Assembly: GCA_963210315.1 (NCBI GenBank) | Contig: OY723239.1 | Coordinates: 2,141,501-2,205,500, forward strand | DNA: 64,000 nucleotides | Direction: 5' to 3' | Origin: Rhynchopus euleeides | Lineage: Eukaryota; Euglenozoa; Diplonemea; Diplonemida; Diplonemidae | Part shown: piece by piece, positions 18,789 to 29,309 of the stretch | Position numbering within the stretch: the first letter of the stretch is position 1 | How the letters are laid out: the number at the start of each line of letters is the position of its first letter | The notes under the pieces: generated by a model | Told to the model about the DNA's origin: nothing | Seen by the model: only the letters and a program-made list of their open reading frames with translations | Database searches by the model: none | Translations under genes and position numbers: made by a program

Positions 18789-20059
18789 CCCCGAGATTTC
18801 CCCCTTTCTCTTCGAGGTGCACGGTGGGCTCCAGCGGGAGTCTATCCTCGTCTCCGGGTAGCGGGAGTCACTTATCAAGGCACACCCCGCCCCCACAGGA
18901 CCTGCTGGAGGTGCGGGGTGCTTCGGCAGCCAGCCATCTCCCGATCAGCAGGTGATACAGAAGCACAATGACGACGGGTTGGTATGAACGCGTCATCTCG
19001 ATGGACGGGAAGCTTCAGGGCAAGGCGCGCAGCAACAGGAGGTTGCTGTTCCTTATGAGTTGTACGATCGGCTTCATCCAGTGTGTGACGGTATTCCTAA
19101 CACAGCTGTGGCCGCAAGCCACGCTTGGCTTCGTCATGCAGCTCGTGTGCCAATTCGTGATGATCACCATGTGTGTGTGCGGGGTGCACCTGACACACAA
19201 CATCGTGCGTGCGTACGTCATGGTGCTTGCTCTTGTTATCATCATAGATGGCAGAAAATTAATTTTTGTAATTTTTAATTTTTGCTATCCGAAAAGTTAA
19301 TTTTTTGAAAAATTAATTTTAATTAATTTCCGGAATTAATTTTTCAAAAAATTAATTCCGGAAATTAATTGCAGTTAATCGCCCCTCCCCAGCTACGCAA
19401 GGTGAAAAGTGGGAAAAATCGGGCAGTTCGATAGGCCACGGTCCGGGATGCAGACAGGGGATGAGCTTGGCACAGCCTCTCAAATTCGAAATTTTCTCAT
19501 GGTGTGCGAATGTGTTCAGAGTAACGGAAAATGCCCAAATTTTCATGTATCGAAAGAGTTGGCGAGCAATTCGTCCTTCTGTTCAATTCGACCCAAAACT
19601 GCCACCAGCCATTTTCTAAGGGCTTCTGGGTGGGTTCTGCTGACCAGAAAAATTGCTGAAAGATGGCCAGAAACCCCCAAAAACCACCCAGAAATGGCCA
19701 GAAATCGGTGTTTGGTCACATTTTTCACCCAGGAACACGTTTTTGGGCCTCTGTGAAAATTTCGATTTTCTGACATTTTTCGCGATTTTCTACAACTACT
19801 CGCCCACACAAAAACCATTTTTTAGCAGGGAAATGCACAAAATCAACGAATTGGGCCGTTTTAACCCCTTTCGTGCACTTTTTGGTCCCAGAAGGGGGTA
19901 TCTGGGGTGTTGGGGTCCCCCTACGACTTGTCCGTTTTTGTGTTCAAAGGGCCAAAAATGGCCAATTTTCCAAAATTAACTTTTTGGAGGATTCTTCATA
20001 TTCCTGGATTTCCCGAATTTCCTGGATTTCCCCCGGCCCCTTAGGCGATTTCAGGGCGG

Positions 20060-20340
20060 ACAGGGCGGACATGCCCGGACCCGGAAATCCGGGTGTCCGG
20101 ATGTCCGGGTCCAATTTTGACCCCCCCCCCCCCCCCCCCCCCCCCCGGACATTTCCCGAATTTCCCGCCCGGACATGTCCGCCCGGACATCCGGACATCC
20201 AGAAATGTCCGCCCCGGACAGGGCGGACATGTCCGGGCGGACATTTTCTGGTGTCCGGATGTCCGGGCGGACATGTCCGGACCCGGAAATTCGGGAAATC
20301 CAATTTTGACCCCCCCCCCGGACATGTCCGGCCAGGACCT
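20060..20340. repeat. Cluster of GGACATGTCCGG palindromes with C runs
   Basis: GGACATGTCC, GGACATCCGG and related words recur more than ten times around two C runs (about 20120-20146 and 20311-20319), each preceded by AATTTTGAC. The two halves are roughly inverted. This could be a further element nested in the one at 19243. Confidence 0.6.
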
Positions 20341-20427
20341 CAATAGTTTGATTTTTGGTCCAGAAAATAGTTTGAAAATTTTTGAAATCTGGGTGCCCAA
20401 ATTTTTTGCTCCTAAGACCGGCGATTT

Positions 20428-20830
20428 GTAGGGGGACCCTTTCGAATTTTTTTTGGAGAAGGGTAAATTGAACGTTTTTGGCCAAATGAAGCCACTGCGA
20501 CCATTCCCGGGCCTCGGAAATCAGATTTTGGCCCCTCAAATGCGGTGCCGGTCCGGACAAAAAACCGAAAAAACCGTGAAAAATGGCCCATTTTCCCCAG
20601 CCAAAAATGGGCCAAAAATGCCCCCGGACACCCCCAGAGACATGTCCTAATCCGGGGTGCCAGTAGGGGGGACCTTTCGAATTTTTTTTCGAGGAGAGGT
20701 CAATTGAACGTTTTTGGACATCTGAGGCCACTGCGACCATTCCCAGGCCTCGGAAATGAGATTTTTGGCCCTCAAATGGGGTACCGGTCCCCACGAAATT
20801 CCGAAAAATTCATGAAAATCGAAAGGTCCC
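20428..20830. repeat. Two tandem units, about 240 bp apart
   Basis: Units starting near 20428 and 20667 share AGGGGGACC(C)TTTCGAA, TTGAACGTTTTTGG, CCACTGCGACCATTCCC and CCTCGGAAAT. The unit's start recurs near 21350 and again at 63958, at the right edge of the window, so it marks a wider transposon family. Confidence 0.65.
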
Positions 20831-23575
20831 ACGCACCAAATTCTGCCCAAAAATCGTCAAAAATGGACATGTCATACGCAGCAATGGGGCACCAATCACT
20901 CCCCAAATTTTGCTCAATGATTCCACGGCAAGCCAGATTTTCTGATCAATTAGTTTGTTTGAGCATGTTCCTGGCCCTTGTTTGGAAAGTAGATGACCCC
21001 TGGCTGGAGAGGACGGTTGTGCTCGACCGGACGGAGAGAGAACCTTCTCCATAACCACCTCCACTCCACAATGCCACAAGTGGCAGGAAGGCCGGGTGTT
21101 ACAGGCCTCAACCAGGGTTCCAAGGCTCTCCACGTCCTGGCTGCGTCAGGGATCACCGGGTACAGCGAGCAGGATTCCCTGTCCTGACACCCCAGCATGT
21201 GCCACCGGAAGAACCCGAAACAGCAGCCCCCCGGGTTGCAAGAGGCACGGAAATCGTTCAAATCGGACCAAGTCCGAAAATTCGGCACTTTCTTGGGTAC
21301 AAATTGCGGTCCGAAATTTTCCGATTTTTTGAAAAAAGGCTAATTCTGTAAGGGGGACCTTTTCGAATTTTTTTTTCGGGCACCTTTTCCACAAGGAAAT
21401 GTCCGCCCTGTCCGCTACTGTCCGCTACTGTCCACTACCGATTTCAAGGATCCTCCTTTAATTTCCAAAAATTAAAAATTAATTTTCGATTATTCGCCGG
21501 AACAGCAAAATTAATCAAAATTACTCCCAAAAATTAAAAAGTTAACTTTTCAAGCGGAAATTAATTTTCGGGAAGATGGCAATTAAAAATTACAAAAATT
21601 AATTTCCTGCCATCTATGTATCATATCCTCAGATATCAGCTTCCGGAGTGTTGGCAGTCCCCCTATGTGGCCGACCTTCGTGCTTCTCGCAGACCTGTCA
21701 CTGGTAGTCGGTCTCGGCAGTCGCTTCGCCACGTGGTTGACAGGGGTCGCTGCCCTGTGGGTCATCATCTGCGTACTGGAGAACGTCCTGCGCTTCGGGC
21801 TGTACGACATGCCTGGCGCAGCACCCGACTCTTTGAGATGGGAACGCATTCAAGAGACCATTGATTGCACAGACCCGCCGTGTCCAGTCAGCCCCATGAA
21901 AGGATTCTATGAGGCGCAGGTGTCGCTCCTCGTGCTGCTGATCGACTTCGCGGCCACACGCGGGTTCGCAGACTCTGCGGAGAGGGAGAAGGCGTCTATG
22001 GCACGGACCATCGAGACTGTGGAGGCGATTGCACAACTTCTGGCGGGCTACGACGTCGACACCGTGGCGGAGATGCTGCAGGAGGCGGAGGCGGAGGGGC
22101 GGCTGCCTGCAGCGATGCACGAGGCGCTTCACAGGCTGGAGCAGAACCTGCGTGCGTACCGCCCGTACCTCCCTGCCGTGCTGCTGGAGGAGCAGCAGCA
22201 CTCGCCTGACGGTGCTGGGCAGCCCTGTGTGCCACCTGCTGCTGCACCTGGTGCGAAGAGCGAGCGCGTCACAATCGTGTTCACCGACATCCGTGCGTCC
22301 ACATTGATCTGGGAGGCGGCACCTGAGGCGATGAAGAAATCGATGGCGGTTCACAACACGGTGATGCGATCTGCACTGTCTGCGTGGGGTGGGTACGAGG
22401 TGAAGACAATCGGGGATGCCTTCATGATTGCGTTCGAGAATGCACATGCGGGTGTGTGCTTCGGGCTTGAGGTGCAGGAGAATCTGCTTGCGGCGGAGTG
22501 GCCTGCTGCGCTGCTGGAGGTCGGGATCTGCAGCCCGACAGAGCTGTGGGGCGGGCTGACGGTGCGTGTCGGTGTGAACGAGGGACCTGTGACGCTGGAG
22601 ACGAACACGCTGACCGGGCGTGTGGACTACTTCGGACACACAGTGAACGTGGCTGCACGCCTCGAGTCTGTGTGTGTGCCTGGTGCAGTTGCGGTGCCTG
22701 CCGAGCTGTGGACGAGTGTGCGTGGGGTGTCCGGGTGTGTCGGTGCATATGCAGGCAACGCGGTGCCCACCGACCTGAAGGGTGTGAGCGAGCCTGTGCC
22801 TGTGTGCAGCGTGTGGCCTGCCTCCCTGCACGGCCGTGCGGCACGTCCCCTACAGACACCTGCCTTACCTCCATCACCGTCTCTTGTACCATACCGGTGT
22901 GAATCGCGTGGGTCACAGATCAGCGACACTGTGCCGGTGATGTGCAACACCGTAGGTCATGATGCAACAGTCGCTGCAACCACACTCAGCAGCATGTCTC
23001 TGGGTGACATCAACAACGCACTGTCGGGTGTGGTGCCACTGTTGGAACAGAGTGGCGGTGCGCTGCTGTCACTCGTCGGCAACAACTTCTTCATCGGGTG
23101 GAACGTCGGGAAGCAGAGAGCGTCACACGCAGAGAGCGCACTGCGGTTTGCACAACGCGTGCTGCAGCACGGTGGTGGGCAGACGGTGGCAACGCTTGGC
23201 ATCGCGAGCGGGACTGTCGAGCACGGAGACGTGGGGACGGTGCGGCAGCGCTTCGTGACTGCGTCAGGCGGTGCTGTGGAGGCGAGCCTTGCGCTGTCGC
23301 GTCTGGCGCTGTCGATGCACATGCGGTGCCTGTACACGGCGGAGGCACCACCGGGTGCTGTGCGCGAGATGCTGCTTCCCACCACAGCACGTGTGCCGCA
23401 ACACGCCGGCCTTGACGGCGTTGTCTACGAGGTGGAGGACAGCATGCGTCTCCAGGATGCCGCACACAGGCCGAGACACACCGCCCCCAAGGACCTGCCT
23501 CACGCGACCGACTTCATCGCCAGATGCGGCACAAGCTTCAGCACCCCGAGTATCACAGAGGCGTCCGACCTGTGA

Positions 23576-24077
23576 CATGGGGTGGTGTGAGAGGTTGCGG
23601 TACCCCCTCTCTGGCTTCTGTCTGAGGTTTCTTTTGATTTTCTGGTCTGGCTGACCCCGATGAACAGCTATGGTTGGCTCCTCCTTGGGGCACACGGATG
23701 AGGGGGTTTCAGCCAGATTTTTTTCTACTCGTTACGAGCGACAAAGCGTAGCGAAGTCGCGAAGTATCGAAGGAAATCGTACGACTGAAGCTTTTGGATT
23801 AGCACCTTCATGCCACTTCACAGGGCCTCAACACAGCCTTGAGACAGCAAGTGTGCGCTCAGCAAAAAGTAGTCCGGAACTGTTCTCCCACAGTTGCTGG
23901 ACAGGGTGTCTACAATAAAGCGAGTACGATTTTCAGCCGCATTGCCTCTCAGGCCCCTTCTTTCCCTTCCGCTGCGTCCTTTTCAACAACATTTGAAACA
24001 ACATTTTTGAGCGCTTTTTGTGATGCGTCGACCCATGGATGATTGAAGTGCCTCACACGGGACCCCCCCCCCCCCCC
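23576..24077. other. Intergenic region with dispersed repeat R1
   Basis: About 23725-23945 is repeat R1, listed separately. The remainder has no recognisable gene and ends in a C run abutting the next element. Confidence 0.5.
23725..23945 (+). repeat. Dispersed repeat R1, copy 1
   Basis: The blocks AGCGACAAAGCGTAGCGAAG, CGAAGGAAATCGTACGACTG, CTTCATGCC.CTTCACAGGG and GTGTGCGCTCA recur in order at 34155-34370, partly at 26010-26160, and weakly at 3155-3240. No TIR or target duplication is seen. It might be a SINE-like or MITE-like repeat. Confidence 0.7.
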
Positions 24078-24079
24078 TA

Positions 24080-24646
24080 GGGCTAAGTTGGCATGATACG
24101 CGTTTCAGAGCACCCTTTTGGCGGGGGCGATACGTGATACGTATCCGATACGGCAACGGCACTGATACGGCAGGCGTTGCCCCCAAGCCCCTTTCTAGAC
24201 ACGTATCCGATACGGCGTCCGGATAAGGTGTTCAGTGATCTCGTGCCTGGTCAGGCAGGTAGGGCAGCTGCCTATTAATTTCAGTCCGAAACCTTGGTAG
24301 GGCAGGCCTGACCAGCCTGCCCTACCAGAATATTATTTCTGATCTGCCCCCGCCCCCCTGGCCCCACTGGGGCCCAGGGAGCAGGGCGATTCCGAACTAT
24401 TGTCCCAATGACCCACTGAATTTGGTCAGGTGCTTGACTGAAGTCAGCCTGAGAACATATGTTCACTACCGTGGCCTCCGGCGGCTGGGGGGCTCCGCCC
24501 CCCAGACCCCCTGAAACGCAATCTGCTGCCTCCTGGGTATGGGGACCAAAAACACTGACCCATTCAGTGATACGCGAGACGCGAATTGTGATACGTGATA
24601 CGTATCTGATACGCGATACGTATCACGTATCACGCCAACTTAGCCC
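24080..24646. mobile_element. TIR element with GATACGTATC motifs
   Basis: The ends are GGGCTAAGTTGGC and GCCAACTTAGCCC with TA on both sides (24078-24079, 24647-24648). Near both ends GATACG/CGTATC palindromes are iterated. The left flank is a C run and the right flank the G run of the next element. The 567-bp body has no coding region and includes a CCTCCGGCGGCTGGGG block also present near 11860. Confidence 0.8.
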
Positions 24647-24648
24647 TA

Positions 24649-25794
24649 GGGGGGGTCAAATGCCCCCCTTTTACGTGGATAAACACGATTTTTCAAAAAA
24701 CCGGCGCAGAGGCCCCAAAGCCCCCGTAAACCCTCCAAACCCCCCCAGATCGGTCCGGAAACCCATCGAACCCCACTTTTCCACCATTCCGGGCACCTCA
24801 GGTGCCCGAATTGGGGTACCTAAATTTTGTGCCACCGTTTGGTACCGTACAGTGCCACTGTGTGGGAGGTTGGAAAAGAAAATGCCCCAACACACCACAT
24901 CTGAGGGTTGCAATGCATGTTGCTTGCCAACCACGTCATCCGGTGGGTGTCAGGCGCTATGTAGGTGGCATTAGCCAGGTCTTCGATGAGTTCTGGCTTG
25001 TATATGTACCTCCCTGCCTGCGGCACAGGCACTGCCTTTGTCCCCCACACCAGCCACAGGGAGCGTATTGTACTCGGTCCACGGTTGCTGATTCATTGTG
25101 ATGCATTGTATCCTCGAGTGAACGTCACACACTAGTGGCACCACCACCCGCCATCCGAGAGCTGTATTGGCTTTGCGCGCTTCCGTTGCATTCACCTCGC
25201 CACGCATATTGCACTGTTCAGTACCAGTGCTCCTGGGCCAGGCAAAGTAGACCGCAGCAACTACCAATTCTGCACAATGGGTACCACGACAGCGCACTTC
25301 GTGTGTTCCCGGAATGTACAGCTCGTGTTGCAACAGTCGTTGTCAACACATCCCGGTTGTGGAGCACTGCTGCACAGGAATCACACGACCATCTGGACTT
25401 GTTCCGTACCTACAGGCAGCTCCCGGTGCATGGTGGCAGGGAGGTATGTATACAAGCCAGAACACATCGAAGACCTGGCTAATGCCACCTACATAGCGCC
25501 TGACACCCACCGGATGACGTGGTTGGCAAGCAACATGCATTGCAACCCTCAGATGTGGTGTGTTGGGGCATTTTCTTTTCCAACCTCCCACACAGTGGCA
25601 CTGTACGGTACCAAACGGTGGCACAAAATTTAGGTACCCCAATTCGGGCACCTGAGGTGCCCGGAATGGTGGAAAAGTGGGGTTCGATGGGTTTCCGGAC
25701 CGATCTGGGGGGGTTTGGAGGGTTTACGGGGGCTTTGGGGCCTCTGCGCCGGTTTTTTGAAAAATCGTGTTTGTCACCCCCATTTGACCCCCCC
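24649..25794 (+). mobile_element. Fold-back element, copy 1
   Basis: Arms of about 350 bp face each other. The left starts GGGGGGGTCAAATG and the right ends CATTTGACCCCCCC, with TA outside each (24647-24648, 25795-25796). The arms carry matching text such as CCGGCGCAGAGGCCCC, CACCTCAGGTGCCC and CCACGTCATCCGGTGGGTGT. A roughly 420-bp unique centre, about 25020-25440, has no recognised gene. The 1146-bp element recurs in the opposite orientation at 47619-48766. The left TA is shared with the neighbouring element. Confidence 0.85.
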
Positions 25795-25796
25795 TA

Positions 25797-26705
25797 CCCC
25801 CCCCCCCCCTCGTGGTGTTCCACCGACGGGCAAGTCTCCGAAGGTGTTCGTGTGATTTCGACGGCGCTGCTTATTTGCTGTGTCTCCCGCCATCTCGTGT
25901 TGATATCTGTGATCCCACCCACGTCAAAGCAGGAGGCTATCGGGTGGACACATCAATCACACTATTCAGGAAGAATGCTGCCCCGCCATCTTCAACAGCC
26001 ACAAGCGGCGAAGCGTAACGGAGTCACAGAGATACTGGAGTTGTCCGACCCTCATGTCCACTTCACAGGGGTCTAAACACAACCTTGAGACACATGTGTT
26101 GCACTCAACAACAAGTAGCCCGGGAATGTTCACCCACAGTTGCTGGATAGGGACTCTGCCAGAAGGCCAAGGGGTGGTGGGTTTATATGGAATTGGAGCT
26201 GTGTCAGCACCGCATCGCAACAGATGCGGTGCTGACACAGCTCATGCAGGGGCACCACATCCCGCGAGCAGGGTGTGTGTGAGGAGGGGGTTCTCGTGAT
26301 CGACGAAATGGGATCACCCGGGCCTCTTGTGTTCTGTTTTGTGCAAGCCTTCTGGCCATCCTGCACGTTGGGGGCTGGGGGGGGGGGGGGGGTGTTGTCG
26401 GGTGACACACAGCAATGCCCTCCTCCCCCCCCCCCTCCCCCCTCCCACTGCGACCTTTTTAGATCTGAGTTACCTTTCCGTGAGCGCGGGTGTGTTTGTC
26501 ACAGAATGAATCATCGGTTCTCCCCCACCCCCCCCCCCCCCCCCACCCCCCCGGACACAAGCTGCATAGCGAGTGAAGGGAGGTCGTCATTGTGCTCCAT
26601 TCTACTTCTATTTCAGTGCAACCCCCTTCCACCCCGGCACAAGACATGTCTATACCCACTCCCCACACCCTCTGCGAGAAGGGCAAGCAGCACAGGGGCA
26701 CCGTA
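25797..26705. other. Non-coding stretch with R1 fragment, hairpin and C/G runs
   Basis: It contains an R1 fragment (about 26010-26160), a perfect hairpin at 26196-26243, a G run near 26379 and C runs near 26428 and 26530. No gene is recognised. Confidence 0.5.
26196..26243. repeat. Perfect 20-bp hairpin
   Basis: GAGCTGTGTCAGCACCGCAT and its exact inverse complement are separated by 8 nt (CGCAACAG). The stem has no mismatch. It is not next to a recognised gene; it could be a small-RNA precursor, a fold-back relic or a recent inverted duplication. Confidence 0.9.
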
Positions 26706-26899
26706 CACGGTGGACTCCCACACGTCAGGGTGCACCTTTTTGGGATATCGGAATATCGGGGGTCATACCCCCGACATTCCGATATCGAGCGGGGGTGTGG
26801 ACCCCGCTCGCGGGGGTCGTCTGGGCACCAAAAATAGCAGGGCAGACTCCCGCTAGCGGGGGTCCAGACCCCCGCTCCAGGGGGTGGGAGTCCACCGTG
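26706..26899. mobile_element. Small TIR element with CACGGTGGACTCCC ends
   Basis: The ends are CACGGTGGACTCCC and GGGAGTCCACCGTG with TA on both sides (26704-26705, 26900-26901). The 194-bp interior is two sets of palindromes (GATATCGGAATATCGG; CCCCGCTCGCGGGGGTC). The terminal eight bases CACGGTGG are the same as in the unrelated element at 26931. Confidence 0.85.
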
Positions 26900-26930
26900 T
26901 AGAGTCGGGGGGGGGGGGGGCAGTGTTGTT

Positions 26931-27622
26931 CACGGTGGGATCTTGTAAATTTTACATGTATAACTACAAGTATAATACATGTATTATACATGTATAATAC
27001 TTGCATGTCAACTATTATACATGTATAATACATGTATATGCCTGAAATATACATGTAAAATACATGTATATCAAGTAAAAATACATGTATAATACTTGCA
27101 TGTCAACTATTATACATGTATTTTTACTTGATATACATGTATTTTACATGTATATTTCAGGCATTTACATGTATTTTACATGTATAATACTTGTCATGCA
27201 AGTATTATACATGTAAAATACTTGCATGACAAGTAAAATACTTGCATGTAAGTAAAATACATGTATTTTACTTGCATGCAAGTATTTTACTTGTCATGCA
27301 AGTATTATACATGTATTTTACTTGTCATGCAAGTATTTTACATGTATAATACTTGCATGACAAGTATTATACATGTAAAATACATGTAAATGCCTGAAAT
27401 ATACATGTAAAATACATGTATATCAAGTAAAAATACATGTATAATAGTTGACATGCAAGTATTATACTTGTATTTTTACTTGATATACATGTATTTTACA
27501 TGTATATTTCAGGCATATACATGTATTTTACATGTATAATAGTTGACATGCAAGTATTATACATGTATAATACATGTATATACTTGTAGTTATACATGTA
27601 AAATTTACAAGATCCCACCGTG
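26931..27622. mobile_element. TIR element copy C (ACATGTA-palindrome family), uninterrupted
   Basis: This 692-bp copy runs from CACGGTGGGATCTTG to its inverse complement, flanked by TT on both sides (26929-26930, 27623-27624). The body is an almost perfect large palindrome of ACATGTATTTTACATGTA and TTGCATG(A)CAAG words. It serves as the empty-site reference for the nested insertions in copy B. Confidence 0.9.
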
Positions 27623-28052
27623 TTAGGGTGGGTTTAAACTCGGGTTTTAACTCGGGTTTAAACCGGGTTTTTATGGTTTTTATTCCTGAGATTTCTCGGG
27701 TTTAAACTCGGTTTTTTGGTGGGGGGCGGGAGCGGGGGGTTTTTACTCTACCGAGGGTATCCCGAGAGAATGGCACCCCCTCGAGGGCCCAGGGGGCCGA
27801 GGGGGGATGACATTCTTCCCATCCGCGACACAGGGCAACCGTTGAAGAATGTCACCCCCCAAGCGGAGGCCGAGGGTGACATTCTCTATGGTCACCCAGG
27901 GGGTGACATTCTCTCGGGGTACCCTAGGTACCACCTCTACCATCCCAGCGCAGACTCCGAAGACAAGTACAAAATGGCTGGCGGCAGTGATCTGAGTAGG
28001 TACCGTACCCGGTACGGGGGGGTCCACCAGAGGTCCCCCTGGTACCCCCAAA

Positions 28053-28460
28053 ATGGTGGTTTTCAGTTTCGCGGAATTTGCATTTCCGGCGTTTTTCCGA
28101 ACCGTGGTGGGGTCATTTGCCAGGAGCACCAGCAGCACCAGCAACGCCAGTAACGCCAGCGACGCCCGGAGGAGACCCCTCTCAGAAGAAGTCAAAACCA
28201 GCTGCCAAACCAGCCAGGCAATGCAGGATTGTTGCGACCCCCCGACCCAGCGAGACGGAGATGACGAGGATCGTGGATGCCTGGGCAGATTTTGTACTGG
28301 CTGCCGGCTCCCCCTCTCCATTATTGAGGATGAACATTTCCTCAAGGCCGTCGGGGTGACACGCCCCAGCATGGATGTCAAGCAGCTGCCGAGCAGGCAC
28401 CAACTCGGGGGTAAACTTCTCGATGAGAAGTATGACGCGGTCATGAACGAAGATCTGTGA
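28053..28460 (+). pseudogene. hAT transposase fragment, frameshifted
   Basis: In one frame MTRIVDAWADFVLAAG, and about 20 codons later in another frame LSIIEDEHFLKAVGV then PSRHQLGGKLLDEKYDAVM, together match the hAT-transposase region that reads roughly 'lpfs.ve...F......P.yxxPsr..l...ll...y'. The two parts need a frameshift near 28305. No catalytic residues remain. It is the coding relic of the element at 26921-28640. Confidence 0.55.
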
Positions 28461-28846
28461 AAGTTGAACAAGTCGGACAGCCGCGTCCCTCCCTGGCCCC
28501 CCTCCCCTCCCGCAAACCAGCTCGGTGCACGTAGCGTGTTCACCCCCTGCAGCTTCCTACTGGGTTTTTACTCGGTTTAAACCCGATTTTTTGGGTTTTT
28601 TGGGGTTTTTATTCTGGGACCCGGGTTTTTAACAACACTGGGGGGGGGGGGGGGGGGGGGCACGAGGCGAAGGGCGTTCCCCATCGACTATATTCCCGCT
28701 GAGGCGTGCGTTGCGCAGTGGGGGTACCAACGGTGTCTAACTCCGTTGCTAATGCCTGTCCGAAAAAGCCCTTCTCAGATCCACCCCACACACACAGCCT
28801 TGAGGACCTGGACCTGATACCTTGGGTACCCCCCCCCCCCCCCCTA

Positions 28847-29309
28847 GGGCAGTGGTGGCAGCGTACGGCCGTACGGTACGCGTACGCGTACGCGTATGCC
28901 GTACGCACTTTCTGAAAATCGCGCTGCGTACGCGTACGCAGATTTTGCGTACGGCTGGTATTCCAGGTCTCTCAGCACACAGTAGGCCACCCAGCGGGTG
29001 GCTGGGCCCTGGCCTTTGTCCCTGCCTTTCACCGATGGTTCCTTGCCGCGCACGTGGCGAATAACTCGCAACACCTGCAAGTACACCCGCAAGCATACTG
29101 CAAAAGGTACCAGTTCCGACTGGAAGGCTCGAAGGCTGCCCCTGGTACACCTGAGTTCGACTGTCGGATTTGGTGTGTGGCCATGGCCGTCTCCTGTGCT
29201 CCATAGACTGCCGTACGCAGCGCGGTACGCGTACGCGTACGCGTACGCCGTACGCCGTACGCACTTTCTGAAAATCACGCTGCGTACGCGTACGCAGCCA
29301 CCACTGCCG
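28847..29309. mobile_element. TIR element with iterated GTACGC motifs
   Basis: The ends are GGGCAGTGGTGGCAGCGTACG and the inverse complement of GGCAGTGGTGGCTGCGTACG. About 100 bp at each end is packed with CGTACG and GTACGC palindromes and the shared word GCACTTTCTGAAAATC. The 200-bp centre is unique and non-coding. C runs flank both ends; the target duplication is unclear. Confidence 0.8.

Larger units (their letters stand above)
17824..18967. other. Intergenic region upstream of cyclase 4
   Basis: It contains a GAGTGCTTCCGCAC word at 18251 (repeat R3), a C run near 18280, a degenerate MITE-2 copy at about 18437-18555, a roughly 58-bp repeat at 18731-18788 shared with 29441-29497, and the conserved cyclase leader (GACCTGCTGG...GATCAGCAGGTGA) just before the ATG. 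No other gene is seen. Confidence 0.5.
19243..21618. mobile_element. 2.4-kb TIR transposon inside cyclase 4
   Basis: The ends are CATAGATGGCAGAAAATTAA and the inverse complement of CATAGATGGCAGGAAATTAA, flanked by TATCAT on both sides (19237-19242, 21619-21624). Subterminal zones of about 130 bp are made of AATTAATTTT palindromes. The interior has a GGACATGTCCGG cluster (20060-20340), a duplicated unit (20428 and 20667) and no convincing transposase, so it is non-autonomous or itself composite. It lacks GT-AG ends, which argues against an intron. Confidence 0.85.
18968..23575 (+). pseudogene. Membrane class III adenylate cyclase, type B module, split by a transposon (cyclase 4)
   Basis: Codons 1-92 lie at 18968-19242; the remainder continues from 21625 to 23575. 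Removing 19243-21618 and one TATCAT copy rejoins the frame exactly inside the third membrane segment, and the rejoined stretch lines up without a gap with cyclases 7 and 9; the whole would be 741 aa. Beyond the insertion all parts are intact: Cys-loop CTDPPCPV, linker, catalytic domain with all six key residues, and degenerate second domain ending SITEASDL. There are no other stops, so the insertion is either young or removed somehow. As it stands, translation would end at 19300 after 110 aa. Confidence 0.85.
26921..28640. mobile_element. hAT-type element remnant, interrupted by TIR element copy C
   Basis: CAGTGTTGTT at 26921-26930 and AACAACACTG at 28631-28640 are exact inverse complements, with G runs outside both ends that could hide an 8-bp all-G target duplication. 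Inside are TTTAAACCCGGGTTT-type words near both ends, GACATTCT repeats (27770-27925) and a broken hAT-transposase fragment. CAGTG termini are typical of hAT elements. Copy C was inserted just inside the left end. Confidence 0.7.

Noticed and set aside
19243..21618. Intron in cyclase 4
   Set aside because: Removal restores the frame, but the borders are CATAG...CTATG with TIRs and a TATCAT duplication, not GT-AG, and the two confident introns here use GTAYGC.
27623..27720. Telomere-like sequence
   Set aside because: A single TTAGGG is followed by TTTAAACTCGGG words, which belong to the subterminal zone of the hAT remnant; there is no tandem telomeric repeat.
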